Of a stretch of DNA of 64,000 nucleotides, positions 25,032-35,679 are shown piece after piece. Position numbers and translations under genes: made by a program. Within the stretch, counting starts at the first letter, position 1. Each line of letters begins with the position of its first letter. The notes beneath the pieces are model-generated. The model did not search any database. It was not told where the DNA came from and was given only the letters and a program-made list of their open reading frames with translations. The stretch covers positions 806,001 to 870,000 of the forward strand of contig JANUWI010000007.1 of assembly GCA_025504975.1 (NCBI GenBank), written 5' to 3'. Source of the DNA: Plenodomus lindquistii (lineage: Eukaryota; Ascomycota; Dothideomycetes; Pleosporales; Leptosphaeriaceae).

Positions 25032-25875
25032 GGTTACAGCTCTGCGAATCAGGAAAGAATATGCCTGCGGTCCAAGTTCCTACCGCTGTTGGCAGATATA
25101 TAGTACTCATCGTTTGAGAAGCCACAGCGTCCAGACGTTTGGTTGACATTGCGCGATCAGCACCATATGTTCATCATCGGATGCCACGACCATGGCTGCA
25201 CACTTCCGAACGGCGGTACAAAACAAGCACTTCAGACTCGAGCTATCTTTTCAGCACAAGCGACGCATGCTTGTGTGGCATGGACCTTACTCAAGATCAG
25301 CGTATCGAATGCTCAACACAAGCAGTGAACGGCGCGCCTGGCTGAACCCCGGGACGAGACATGCCTGCATTGGATTAATCGTCGCGTGTTAATTTGATGA
25401 AACATTCACTGTGGGGTAGGTAGTGTGGGTGAACAGCGCTCGTTGGTGTCGAAGTGTGTATTCGCGATACAAGGAGGTCATTGCGACATCTGATAAGGCC
25501 ATGTCGACCACGCTAGTGTAGCGTGGCTGCACGTCTGGGTGGTGAAGCGGAGTAGGCGCAACTCCACCTATCTCCGGAAAAGGATTATGTCCGACTTTCT
25601 TAGGTGGTGTCAGTGATGTGAGGAGACCAGTAACCATCCGACTTGGTTGTTGCGTGCGTTGCCTGACAAATGCGATGAACCGGTATCGCAATTGCGACAT
25701 TGAGGGGTAGGGTGATGGCATCGTACTCCACACACATGTTACACGGGACATCGGGCAAGGGTCTGGGGGTTGGATAAGCTCAGACATAAGAAGGGTAGGT
25801 GTCTGTTAAGACTGCTGAGCACAAGATACAGCATCAGCAGCTCTTGGACATACATCGCACATACACTGCAACAAC
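25032..25875. promoter_or_regulatory. Divergent promoter region, MFS (-) and 2OG dioxygenase (+)
   Basis: The 844 bp between the two start codons must hold both promoters. A TATATA at 25097-25102 lies about 66 nt upstream of the MFS ATG on its strand. No binding-site repeat could be identified with confidence. Confidence 0.45.
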
Positions 25876-27083
25876 ATGGCTACCACAACTCTCGAGACTG
25901 CTACGGCGAAACTTTCGGTCAACGATGATTTCTCCAAGTATGACTTCGCCAATCTTGAGCCATACGTTCACCCTCCGGAGACCAAGGAAGATCTTCCATG
26001 GGCTGAACTAGTGACTCTTGACCTAGAAGACTACGGTCGACCTGGAGGCAAGGAGAGATTAGCCAAGCAACTCGAACATGCTGTTCACCACGTTGGCTTT
26101 GTACGTATCAAAGAACTATCTGGCTCTTTATGATCGCTAACAGCCTACAGTTCTACGTCAAGAACTATGGTCTGACCCAAGAGCAAGTTGATCGTCAATT
26201 CACACTGGCCAAAAACTTCTTCCAACTTCCCACATCTGAGAAGGAGAAGCACGAAGTGGACTACAAAGCCGCTGACTACAATGGTTGGCGTCGTCCTGGC
26301 CAGAGCCTTGTGGCTAAGGCCAAAGACAACATCGAAATCTACAACATCCCCAAGTTCACCGACGATTTCAAGGGCAAATACGACCAACCGGATCTTCTCA
26401 AAGCCCATCTTCCCGAGATTGAGTCCTTCTCACGTGCACTCCATGCGAACGTAGTCTTACCTCTGCTCCGCCTTTTTGCCATTGTCCTTCAGCTGGACGA
26501 TGAGGAATACCTCGTCAAGCAACACACTTACGAGAAGAAGTCGGAAGATCACTTCCGCTACATGATCTACCACGCCCGCACCGAAGAGGAATGGGCAGCA
26601 AGCGACTACGGCGCGACAGGAGGTCATACCGATCTTGGTACTGTCACACTTCTCTTCCGCCAACCCGTCGCAGGTCTACAAATCCTTGGTGAGGACGGAA
26701 AGTGGACCTGGGTGTCTGCGCAACCCGGAACCATTACAGTCAACCTCGCAGATACAATCTCTCATCTCACAGGTGGCTGGCTCAAGTCTTCAGTTCATCG
26801 TGTTGTTGCACCACCCAAGGATCAGCGACAGTATGAGCGCACTGGCTTGTTGTACTTTGCGCGCCCACACAACGACACCAAGTTGCTGCCCATAGATAGC
26901 CCAGTCCTGCAGAAGGCGGGTGTAAAGCCAAGATTCGAGAAGATCGTAACTATGGAGGAATGGGTCAAGGCGAAGCAGACATTGCAACTCAACCCGGATA
27001 TCGCGGCGAAGAGATGGGCGGAGAGGAATGATGGAAAGGTGGAGGTGTTGGCAGGATTTCACGATCAGAAGTACAAGGATTAA
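25876..27083 (+). CDS. 2-oxoglutarate/Fe(II)-dependent dioxygenase
   Basis: Two exons, 25876-26100 and 26151-27083, with a 50-nt intron, giving 385 residues. The N-terminal DIOX_N-type region runs about 45-175 and includes the HHVGFFYVKNYG segment, which is split by the intron. The jelly-roll core carries the iron facial triad: HxD at His234/Asp236 (GGHTDLGTVTLL) and distal His291 (SSVHRVVAPP). A candidate 2-oxoglutarate-binding Arg is at about 305 (YERTGLLYF). Relatives include isopenicillin-N-synthase-like oxygenases, and many hydroxylate or desaturate small molecules. Its neighbours, an MFS transporter head-to-head and an SDR downstream, suggest a small catabolic or tailoring module. The substrate is unknown. 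Confidence 0.9.
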
Positions 27084-27603
27084 CTGTATGCCGATCTTAG
27101 TCATAAGAGAGTCAATGAAGGATTCCAACCTCGTTGCAGTTCCAAGTCTCCGGGTGAGGGGTACTTCGGTCGTGGATAAAGTCATTCACCGATGGTCTCA
27201 GAATCACGTGCCTGAAATGGATGCGCTCCTTCCCAATCAGCGATACGGGTCTTTTCGCTTAGATTTATTGCGCCAATCAGACCTTGTTAGTGGTTACACG
27301 TGATACTTAGACTATCAGTGCTACGCAGGTGCGTCTGCGTAGGCTTTGTTTGACACAGCATGCCTAAGGCCCCACAACTAACCCAAACGAACACTTGTTG
27401 ACTACCTTCAAGCATTATCGGGTCGTACCGAGTGGTGTACCTTTATATCGCTCACGTCAGCCGTGCATGCCGTGCCACACGACCACTTAATCAACGCAGG
27501 TAGGCTACCGTAGGTACCCATAGCATGTGCATAAAGACTGGATTGCCGCTGACCGTTGCCTCTCTACCTCAGCATCAGTTCACCTCGAAAACCGACACTC
27601 AAG
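27084..27603. other. Intergenic, promoter of the SDR gene
   Basis: 520 bp between tandem genes. A TTTATATC motif at about 27440 is a possible TATA element. Two copies of a GGTAGGCTACC/GTAGGTACC-like short palindrome occur near 27500-27520. No coding sequence is seen. Confidence 0.45.
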
Positions 27604-28587
27604 ATGCAGCCACCACTCCCATCACCGACTGCCACATGGCACAACGCAACCTATGCTGCCATCGACCCCACAAACCCTGACCTGAGCCAAGCTGGCAAGA
27701 CCGTCATCATCACTGGAGCAGTAAGTCATCACGCTCAAGAAGCTGCAAAGACCATGACTCAAGCTATCTTTTTAGGGGAGTGGCATTGGTCGCGCAACAG
27801 CACTCGCCTTCGCCAAAGCCGGCGCCGCACACCTCATCCTGATCGGGCGCACAGAGTCTACTCTCAAGGAAACCCAAGGTCTGGTGGCTGCCAGCAATGC
27901 AGCATCCTCCAAGGTGTCTATGTTCTCCGCTTCCGTGACCGACGAAGCAAAGGTCAAGGATATTGCTTCGCAAATCGGCGCATGGGATGTGCTGATCCTC
28001 GGCGCCGCACATATCTCCCCACCATCCAGCATTGTCGAGACATCCCTACAAAAGTGGTGGGCTGACTACGAAACAAACGTCAAGTCCGTGGTGATTGCCG
28101 CACAAGCATTCGTTCCTAATGCTAAACCTGGCGCTGCGATCTATGGACTAACATCGGGTGCTGCATCGCTGCCACCAGCATATACACCAACGTTGTCTGG
28201 GTATCTGACATCCAAAATCTCGCAAATCAAGGTCCTAGAGTTTCTTGCCGCAGAACATCCTGAGTTGTTCATTTGCTCTGTGCACCCAGGCATGGTAGAG
28301 ACGGACGTCTTCAAGGGCTCAGGTGGGGACGCCACTCAGCTGCCCATGGACTCAGGTATGTATGAGTGTACTCCATCAGAGAACCGATACTGACGACATC
28401 AATAGCGGAATTGCCAGCAAGCTTCCTGGTGTGGCTCTCTCAGCCGAAGAACAAGTATTTACAGGGAAAGACCGTCTGGGCAAATTGGGACGTGGAAGAA
28501 TTGGGAGCTCGTGCGGAGGAAATCAAGAGCAGCGCCTTGTTCACGTTAGGCTTTGGTGGATGGCCATATAGCCCTGCTACTGCTTGA
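27604..28587 (+). CDS. Short-chain dehydrogenase/reductase (SDR), divergent motifs
   Basis: Exons 27604-27720, 27776-28355 and 28406-28587, with 55- and 50-nt introns, giving 292 residues. The Rossmann cofactor motif is TGAGSGIG at residues 37-44, split by intron 1. The structural NNAG motif is altered to LGAA. The catalytic YxxxK is present (Tyr-Leu-Thr-Ser-Lys), with a Ser in LTSGAASL upstream. A PGMVETD segment follows the active site, as in classical SDRs. It should reduce or oxidise a small alcohol/carbonyl with NAD(P)H. It lies in the same orientation as the 2OG dioxygenase, 0.5 kb downstream, and may act on the same substrate. The ATG at 27604 was chosen because it follows an A-rich leader (ctcaagATG). 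Confidence 0.88.
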
Positions 28588-29238
28588 TGGTAATTCAGCG
28601 ACCGCCGAAAGCAGACATCATGGTGCGGTAGTCAAGACTTGAGTGGGTAAATGAAAGACTGGCAAAGTCGTGAAACTGCGGAGCAACATGGGTGACTGGA
28701 ATCACGCGACCGCCGCCACCCAAGGCCTTCACGCATATCCCCGGCTCTCGGCACCGGTAGTCGTTCTACGTTATGTAAACATTACGAATCAGATATGAGA
28801 AGGGCTCATCACATGATGCTAGCACTGATATTCCATCTATGGAGCCTGCGTATCTCATGAAGCGTGCTACCGTAAAAGCGTAATACATGAGCTCTTGCTT
28901 GATTTGCTTTTTAAGAAGATCGCCAATACTGAGCAATGAATGCCAGAACTGAATTCATGAGCATGGTTATCAAAAAAGAGTGCACATGCCAATTTGTGTT
29001 CACGTTTATCCCATGGGCCTGTCGAACTCTGCCTGCGTTCATTATACTCAATACATTTACTGACTCGTGGCATTTGTGAAATGCTGAGCTGATTCAGCTC
29101 TCATACGAGACGTTATCTATCCTCGCCCTTTATCTCAGTAGGGATGTCAAAATACGCTACATGTGAGGGTTTGACTTACCAGATTCAGCTTTGAGTGCAA
29201 GGAGAGTCGCCCCAAGCCCACTGGTAGCTCTCGTAGCA

Positions 29239-29474
29239 TACGAAGCAGCTCATGTTCATTGAGTCACTAATGTCACAGGCGCCAGTTACCGTAGCCAACA
29301 CACTAGACTGAAAAGTCTACTACAAGCAATTGGATTATACGTGTAGTCTCTACAAGTAGTAAAAAAATAGCATGTTAAACTTTAGTGCCTTTGTTGTCTC
29401 TCTGCTGCTGTGTAGGCTTAAGGGTTATGCTGTTAACGTGAGGTGTGGACACAATAAATATGAGCTCCTTCGCA
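29239..29474. mobile_element. MITE family copy B (236 bp)
   Basis: The left end TACGAAGCAGCTCATGTTCA pairs with the right end, which reads CAATAAATATGAGCTCCTTC. The internal block (TGTAGGCTTAAGGGTTATGC, then a GTTAACGTGAGGTGTGGACA block) is shared with copies E and F. It encodes nothing. TA at both outer ends fits a Tc1/mariner-type target duplication. Confidence 0.75.
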
Positions 29475-29699
29475 TTGCCATGCCCTGGGCGTCTTCTGGG
29501 GTTTGGTCTGGGATCTTCTTGTACAAGACCCAGAATACATAATGGTGACTTCAATTTCTCTCTCAGACTGAAAACTATGTACCATGCTTGTGAAGGCCAC
29601 CACTTATTCACTGGCTACACTATTGTGGGTCGTGTTAGGTTTCGGATCAGTGAAAGTAACGGTAGGTGAGGTTAAGCCTTGGTCAAGGGAACGTGAATT

Positions 29700-29885
29700 T
29701 GTCTACAGTATCTGGACACATCGAATTGGATCCTTGCTAGTTTCCGCATTATATCGAGGAGAGACCGAGCTATTGGTGGATCAGAACTGCGCAGATCACC
29801 TTTCACCATTGGTACGCTCTTCTTCGGCATAACACGGAAACCAGCAAGGATCCAATCCGATGTGTCTACACCCTGTAAGTGGGTT
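29700..29885. repeat. Imperfect inverted repeat (foldback)
   Basis: The arm at 29717-29747 (core GGATCCTTGCTAGTTTCC) is repeated in reverse complement at about 29836-29866 with only two mismatches. Weaker pairing continues inward around ATTATATCGAGGAGAG. Mismatches are mostly C/T or G/A transitions. It may be a decayed transposon end pair. Confidence 0.6.
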
Positions 29886-30539
29886 GTGTCAAAGCACGAC
29901 GTCCGACGATGCCGCCAAAAGGACAAGAGTGATCAACGATTGTTACCGTTATCACAAATATTTGAGCACTTGTGGGCACGAATCCTGACAGGTTGTTGCT
30001 GTGTTGTTCGATATCTTCGTCAAAAACTGTAATAGGGCGAGGTCAAGCAACGTCTGCCGGCTTTCATGCGCGATGGAATAATTGTCATGACTCTAGTTTG
30101 AAATCTCAATTGACAATACCGCAGGTCTTGCCCACAGAAGCGGAATTCTTGACGTATTTTCCGCATCCATATCGCTCCGGCGAAAATGCCTGATGGAGCC
30201 CTGAGGCCTTCTCTGCTTTCTGATGGCCCTCGGCGCAACGACTAGAAAGGCTCAGGCGTTGACAGAAGGTATGTTATTCTTCAGATTGCGCACCATGCAG
30301 TCACATCACTCAAGAAGCAAAAAGGTTAACCAAGAAGTCTTTTAGATTCAACTTAGCAACAACGTGTTATACAAGAAAGGAATGTGTACAAGTCATCCAG
30401 ACTTCAAATGCTCCCAGCGCTTTTTACCCCCTGCCCACAGATCAGCAAAGATCTCAGACTAACATGAATCCCCCAGGTTCGCCATCGCTCAACAGAACCG
30501 TTGCGCACAGCCTCCCAAAGACGATATTTGACGATGCGC

Positions 30540-31498
30540 TTAGCAAGCCTTGAGCTCGCCGAAAACGCAGGTGTCGGAAGGACCAGTGGAGACGGACTTG
30601 GGCTCGCTGCCGGACTTGACACCCTCGAACTCCTCGCAGATCTCCTTGACGCCGGTGGCGCAGGTGGCGGAGTCGATGGTGGCAGTGTCGCCGAAGTTGG
30701 GGTTGATGCCGACGAGGAGCTTGCCGTTGGTGGCCTTGACGCCCTTGACAACGACGTGGCGCTCGGCGCTCTGCTTGCAGTTGCCGCAGCTGCGGTAGAG
30801 CTTGCCGAAGTCGTCGACGGCGAAGCCGTCAATGGTAATAGTACCAGCGCCGTTGTGCTGAATGACCTTGTCGGCAGCGCCTGTAGCTCCACCACCGATA
30901 ACAGTGCCATCACCGTCTAAGCCGTTGTTAGCTGTTGAGTTCTAGTTGTGGTTGTTGCGGTGGTCTTGGGGGCGGGGGTGGGTGAAATGTTCAACACCAT
31001 CACTACTCCCCAACACCACCACCGCAACAGGTTGAGTTGGAACTTACCCTTCTTGAAGGAAAGAGCATCCTCGCAGACAGCAGCCCACCAGACGTTCTAG
31101 AATTTGGTTAATTTGAAATAGTAGAATAGGGGATGCCAGTGGGGTGTTATGCATACCTCGATGGTGCAGCTACCTTGGCAGTGGACACCCTCAATCTGAT
31201 CCTCGCCAATGATGACGTTCTTCAGGGTAGCACCATCAGCGAGGTTGAAGACAGCGTCAGAGTCGCCACCCTCAGACTGGCCACTGCAAGAGGCACCACG
31301 GCCGTATGTCTTCATGCCACCGTCGAAGGTACCAGAGACCTCCTTGGGAGCTGAGAAGGTCTCAGTGCCCTTGGAAGCGGGGATGGCAAGCGAGGCGCGC
31401 TTGGTCATGCTGGAGAAACCATTGGGAGCTGAGCGAGCAGGGCCAGCAGAGACAGAGACGGCGAAAGCCAAGATGGAAGCAGCGATTGAGGCCTTCAT
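30540..31498 (-). CDS. Secreted pectate lyase, polysaccharide lyase family 3
   Basis: Three - strand exons: 31498-31157, 31096-31048 and 30916-30540, giving 255 residues. The second intron is long (131 nt). A signal peptide spans about residues 1-18 (MKASIAASILAFAVSVSAG). The mature part shows the PL3 fold signature: FSAPKEVSGTFDGGMKTYGR, then the parallel beta-helix strands ATLKNVIIGEDQIEGVHCQG, ENVWWAAVCEDALS, and GGATGAADKVIQHNGAGTI. Cysteines occur in CxGSC, CxNC and C-terminal pairs, likely disulfide-bonded. The enzyme cleaves polygalacturonate by beta-elimination with calcium, and in plant-associated fungi attacks the cell wall. The length (about 240-260 aa) is normal for the family. 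It runs toward the SDR gene. Confidence 0.93.
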
Positions 31499-31688
31499 GT
31501 TGAAAGAGTAAAAGTTTTGAGGGAGTTGGAAGTTGTTTGAAGTTGGAGTGAATTGAATAATGAGTTCGGCTAGCGAATGTGATTGCGTCAAGCAAATGAG
31601 TAAGATGTAAAGTTGAAGAGTTGAACTGGGAGTTGAAAGACTGTTGGCTCGGTGTTGAGTGAAGAACTAGATACGGGACGCTCCAGCT

Positions 31689-31696
31689 CTTTTATA
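31689..31696 (-). promoter_or_regulatory. TATA box of the pectate lyase gene
   Basis: On the - strand the sequence reads TATAAAAG, 191 nt upstream of the ATG, leaving a leader of about 150 nt. The leader is A/G-rich on the coding strand with repeated AGTTG units. Confidence 0.6.
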
Positions 31697-34121
31697 TGTC
31701 TTGCTGGTGTACCAACAGACCCGCGACCGTTAGCATCCGATGTCGTAGCATGGCCATGTCAGGTCAGCCAAGTCCTGCTGGGAGCTATGCACACCGCAGA
31801 TAGAGTGTCCCCACTGCATTCTTGATTCAAGAGAAACATGAAACCACACTGTTCAGTCCTCCATAGGCAACTGCAAGGCTGATCGTCGTCCTAATTGATG
31901 CCCGCACTACGCTCATTTGCTCGAAACAAGACGTACTAGGGCGGCCCCAACGCTCGCGTATCGGGACGGGAAGGCTTAGCACTTGTTTTGATTAACGTCG
32001 CGGAGTAGCGCAGTTTCAGGAAATCGATCTTCGTTCTCGCCCAATGACCATACTGCACCAGAGGGGCGGCATAAGGGTATGTTCTTCAATTTTGGAAAAT
32101 GTGACTTCCGCCTTCTCTGCATGAGCGCCTCAAACGGCGAGGCCCGCTGTCAAATTTTATGATTGGATGGTTTTTGGTATTCAAACTCGAGCAGTCTTTC
32201 GAAATTGCTGGTCACTTGTCTTGACGCTTCATGCACACCATGGCGGCTAGTAGATGTGACGACCGTGATTTTGCGCAGCCGATTTTGTGGGGACGACATC
32301 GAGGACCAAGTCTGGATGGTGGAGAAACAATAACTGATCAACATAACCCTTTCATGAAGAACCATGCCAGAATTTGGATCAGCGTCGCATGCCTCGATTC
32401 GTCCTTTCCAATATGGGGGATTGGAAGGATTAGAAGACCAACTGTTCCTTGGAATCCTGACGCATGGTAAGGGATGAATGATTCGCCAGGTACATGGAAC
32501 AATCCCTCCACTGCAAACACGGCTCCGCTCTCCAAAGGCTATTACTTCGATGATACTGGCATGGCGTTTCGCAGAGCCCCGGAAGTGGGAACCGTGGTTG
32601 CTCCAGGAGGCGGGATTAGTGTGGAACAAGACTGCTTGGCGGACCTTGGCGCGGGACGCACGACCAAAAAACGAGGCTGTGGGCGCGGGACCTGACTCTG
32701 AAATGTCCAAGATAGAAACCGCACCACAAAACGCGTACGCGGCTTCATCTACGGAAGGAGATTTTTTCTATCCATGTTGGCGAGGCTGGTGTGCATCCGC
32801 AAAGGGCCGAGAAGAGAATTGGGACGGATCGATCTCGAACGGCATGAAGGGGAGCTTGGCGATGTCTCAGAGTGGAGTGGGGAACTGCACGCTGTTTTGA
32901 TTGGAATTCCACCACGCGGTTACATGGAAGTCATTATTCGATTTCGACATGGTGACTGATCTCGCCTGCCAGCTAAAACATCAGTACCTCAACGATAAAA
33001 CACTTAGAAGAGATTTAGGTACACCGTCAAGTCCGCTCGGCTTACATACCTGTTTTCAATTCGACTCATGAGCATGCCAACCTGGCCGATATCCAAATTC
33101 CACGACTTGTCGGATTCGGACAGGGCATGCAAGCCGAGTTGACTGTTGTGCAGTGTGTGTATCCTGTATCATTGTTGAGCGGCGAGCCCTAATCCCAACC
33201 GCCCTCACCCTGTTATCAAACACACCTACTTTGAGAGAGCCGAAGATAACCCTGGCTCTGAATTGGTTAGCGGCGAAATCGATCAAGTCCCGGTTAGAAC
33301 ACCCTTACCGAGTGTTCCGCTCGGTTCGTCCGCTGGGTACCATGGAGCTTGTGTCGTCCGACGCATTACCGCACGACGACGGGTTCCTATAGCACCATAG
33401 CGCAAGATATTCACTCTTGTTATCCACGAGACATGAAGTTGTGCACTGAGCGGAGTCTCTTCTAAAGTATTGTCCAATTCCAAGATATTTAAGGTCCGAT
33501 AGAGACTGGAACGCTATATCCTCGAAATAATAAAAGCTCAGTGACGGATCAGCCGGGATTGTATGCCGCTGTCTGAAAGCGGAGGGGAAGAGCAGCACGA
33601 AGTAGCCTTTCAAGAGACTCATCCAGTACAATGAGAAAAAGTTTGAATGCTGTGCGCTCCCTTTCCACATGACCCCTTTCTTTATGCAATTAGGTAGACT
33701 GGATCCCTCACGATACACATGACCATCACGAGCAAAACGACTTTCCTGAAACAAAGTACCACATGAGGACATAGAACCGCCATACCGCTTAGTTTCAATA
33801 AAGTCGCTCTGCTCAAGATGTGTTTATGCATAGCTGTAGCCCAATCCATCAACACCTCACCATCCACGCCCTGAATGATCTCTATCTTTCGTACCCATCT
33901 CTCAATAGAAAGACATTTACTTGAACATAATATAACCAACATAAGAACTCATCCTCAGCCCAACAGTGACGGCACAGCGTGCCATTCACATTTCCAAAAC
34001 TCTGCAGTACTGAGTTATAAAACATGATACCTAACACTCAATCATTAATATCACACCACTACCCTAACCCAGTCCAATCTCCCTCCTCACCCCTCTATCT
34101 CCCCCTTTTCTCAACATAACC

Positions 34122-34355
34122 CTCTCCGTTAGTCGGGAAAGCCGGACGTTCCTCGCCAAAACACTTCAACTCCCTGCTTTATTCTACACGCCAACAGAAG
34201 CATTACTATCTATAATTCTTTATAGAGGTAAAAAAATACGTTGGCTAGCTCTAGTTAAGTTTAGAATTTTAAACTATAATGTGTTGACGTTGTAGTTTAA
34301 GTTGCAGTCAGATTGCGCTCCTGCTGTTTGTCCGGCTTTCCCGACTAACGGAGAG
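34122..34355. mobile_element. MITE with 26-bp perfect terminal inverted repeats (234 bp)
   Basis: Positions 34122-34147 (starting CTCTCCGTTAGTCGGG) are exactly repeated in reverse complement at 34330-34355. The AT-rich interior codes for nothing. Flanks do not show an obvious identical target duplication (left ...AACC, right CCACC...). The termini are unlike those of the other MITE family in the window. Confidence 0.85.
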
Positions 34356-34381
34356 CCACCATACCACCCCTCTCCTCCCTC

Positions 34382-34430
34382 TACAAAGGAGCTCGCATTG
34401 ATCAAGTCACCAAAGTTACTTACAGTGTTT
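34382..34430 (+). repeat. MITE family fragment G
   Basis: TACAAAGGAGCTCGCATTGA followed by TCAAGTCACCAAAGTTAC resembles the left end of full copies, such as F at 59335 (TACGAAGGAGCTCGTACTTA then TTGAGTCACTAAAGTCAC). No right end is found. Confidence 0.45.
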
Positions 34431-35243
34431 GCCTACTATAACTACAACTACTCCAACACACCAGAATGCAACTGACCAACAATTATCAGACATTACATGT
34501 GTTTTTTTTTCAAAGTAGTAGGGATTACACTATAGTAGCTCTTTTATAAACTATAATATACCTCTTTACCTCCAATCTCCATCTTCCAATTTTTTTTTTT
34601 AAAAAAAAACCCCAGTATCTAATCTAGTCAAAATAAAAAAACGCGCAGCGAGACGACATCACATGTAACCATGCTAACAAGCACAGAAGTCACGACTTCC
34701 AATGTTGAAATAAGATTTTTGAAGATTTTGAATTTTTTCTTTCTTTCTCCTTTTAACGCCATCTTATGAATGTGAGTGTGAATGTGGACGAGAAGAGAGA
34801 GAGAGAACGTTGATGTGGTGATGATATAATGATAAAATAGTGATGATGTTGTACTTTCCTTCTTGGGGGACAAGTCGATTGATGAAATTGGTAGGATTGT
34901 AGAGCATTAGAACTTATAGAGGGGTATAAAGAGAGAAAGAGGGCAGTAACATAATATAGCCCCTTACTACGCTAGATCTATCATCGTCTTTGGGTTTTTG
35001 GTTTTGAATTTGTTTCTTTTGCGATAAAGCTGCTAGCGGGGGTATAGAGTGAGGTGCGGGAGAATAGGTCAAGGCACAAACTAGGTTTGCGATGAGAAAC
35101 GGATGTTAGAATGTACAAGGGAGAATGTGAGTGCGAGGTATAAGCAGTGGTGAGGCGATGAGAATGTTGGATTCCGTGTGAGTAGTATAACACTTGGGTA
35201 CGGGGTGAAGACTGGGACGTTGAGAAAGATACCGTTGGGGATG

Positions 35244-35332
35244 TACGAAGGAGCTTGTATTTCTTGAATTGTACCCCCCGCACCAAAATAAGCGTAGGGG
35301 AGCGAAACTCAATAAAAACGAGCTCCTTCGTA
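35244..35332. mobile_element. MITE family copy C, short internal-deletion form (89 bp)
   Basis: TACGAAGGAGCTTGTATTTC at the left and CAATAAAAACGAGCTCCTTCG plus TA at the right are inverted repeats, separated by only about 45 bp. It is probably a deletion derivative of the 230-bp form. Confidence 0.7.
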
Positions 35333-35411
35333 GTTCACGTGTTTGTTTGGAGGTGTGTCTTCGAGTCCGGTGACACTATGTATTCCCAATTCTCACGCAC
35401 AAATTCAGCTG

Positions 35412-35651
35412 TACGAAGGAGCTCGTTATTGTATCCCTCGCTTATATTGACAGCATAATGTGTAAGCCCTATATAGAAGCAAAAAGATAGTAAAAAGTAT
35501 AAAAAGCTACTATACTATAAGTTTTACTACTTCTAGAGAATATAAGTAGTATCTAATAACTGTTAGTAGCACTTTAGTGTCTTGTGGTAGTTACAGTGAG
35601 CAACCACTATAAGTAAGTCTGGTGACTCAATAAAATACGAGCTCCTTCGTA
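35412..35651. mobile_element. MITE family copy D (240 bp)
   Basis: The termini TACGAAGGAGCTCGTTATTG and AATACGAGCTCCTTCGTA are inverted repeats. The interior reads in the opposite orientation to copies B, E and F. It ends only about 30 bp from the stop codon of the neighbouring SDR gene (35680), so it may supply its 3' UTR or terminator. Copy C lies 79 bp to the left. Confidence 0.8.
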
Positions 35652-35679
35652 CACTCAACCACCATCACTCACTCACCCC

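Larger units (their letters stand above)
28588..30539. other. Intergenic with MITE and foldback element
   Basis: Two kilobases between the SDR and the convergent pectate lyase gene. It holds one full MITE (29239-29474) and an imperfect foldback (about 29700-29885). No gene is supported. Confidence 0.55.
31699..35679. other. Gene-poor stretch with several MITEs
   Basis: 4 kb upstream of the pectate lyase without a supportable gene. Open frames at 32150-32960 on both strands lack ATG starts or protein character. It contains a 234-bp MITE (34122-34355), a partial copy (34382-34430), and two more copies of the main family (35244-35332 and 35412-35651). It also holds poly-T/poly-A tracts at 34500-34620 and a GA-rich simple sequence at 34790-34810. 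Confidence 0.55.

Noticed and set aside
23307..31498. Secondary-metabolite biosynthetic cluster
   Set aside because: No polyketide synthase, NRPS, terpene cyclase or DMATS core gene in the window; the P450 is 13 kb away from the module.
32150..32960. Overlapping open frames on both strands
   Set aside because: The 186-codon - strand frame starts without an ATG, + strand frames conflict, no domain or codon bias; likely chance.
33305..33942. Two overlapping - strand frames (155 and 86 codons)
   Set aside because: No domain, no shared splice junction, AT-rich codon use unlike neighbours.
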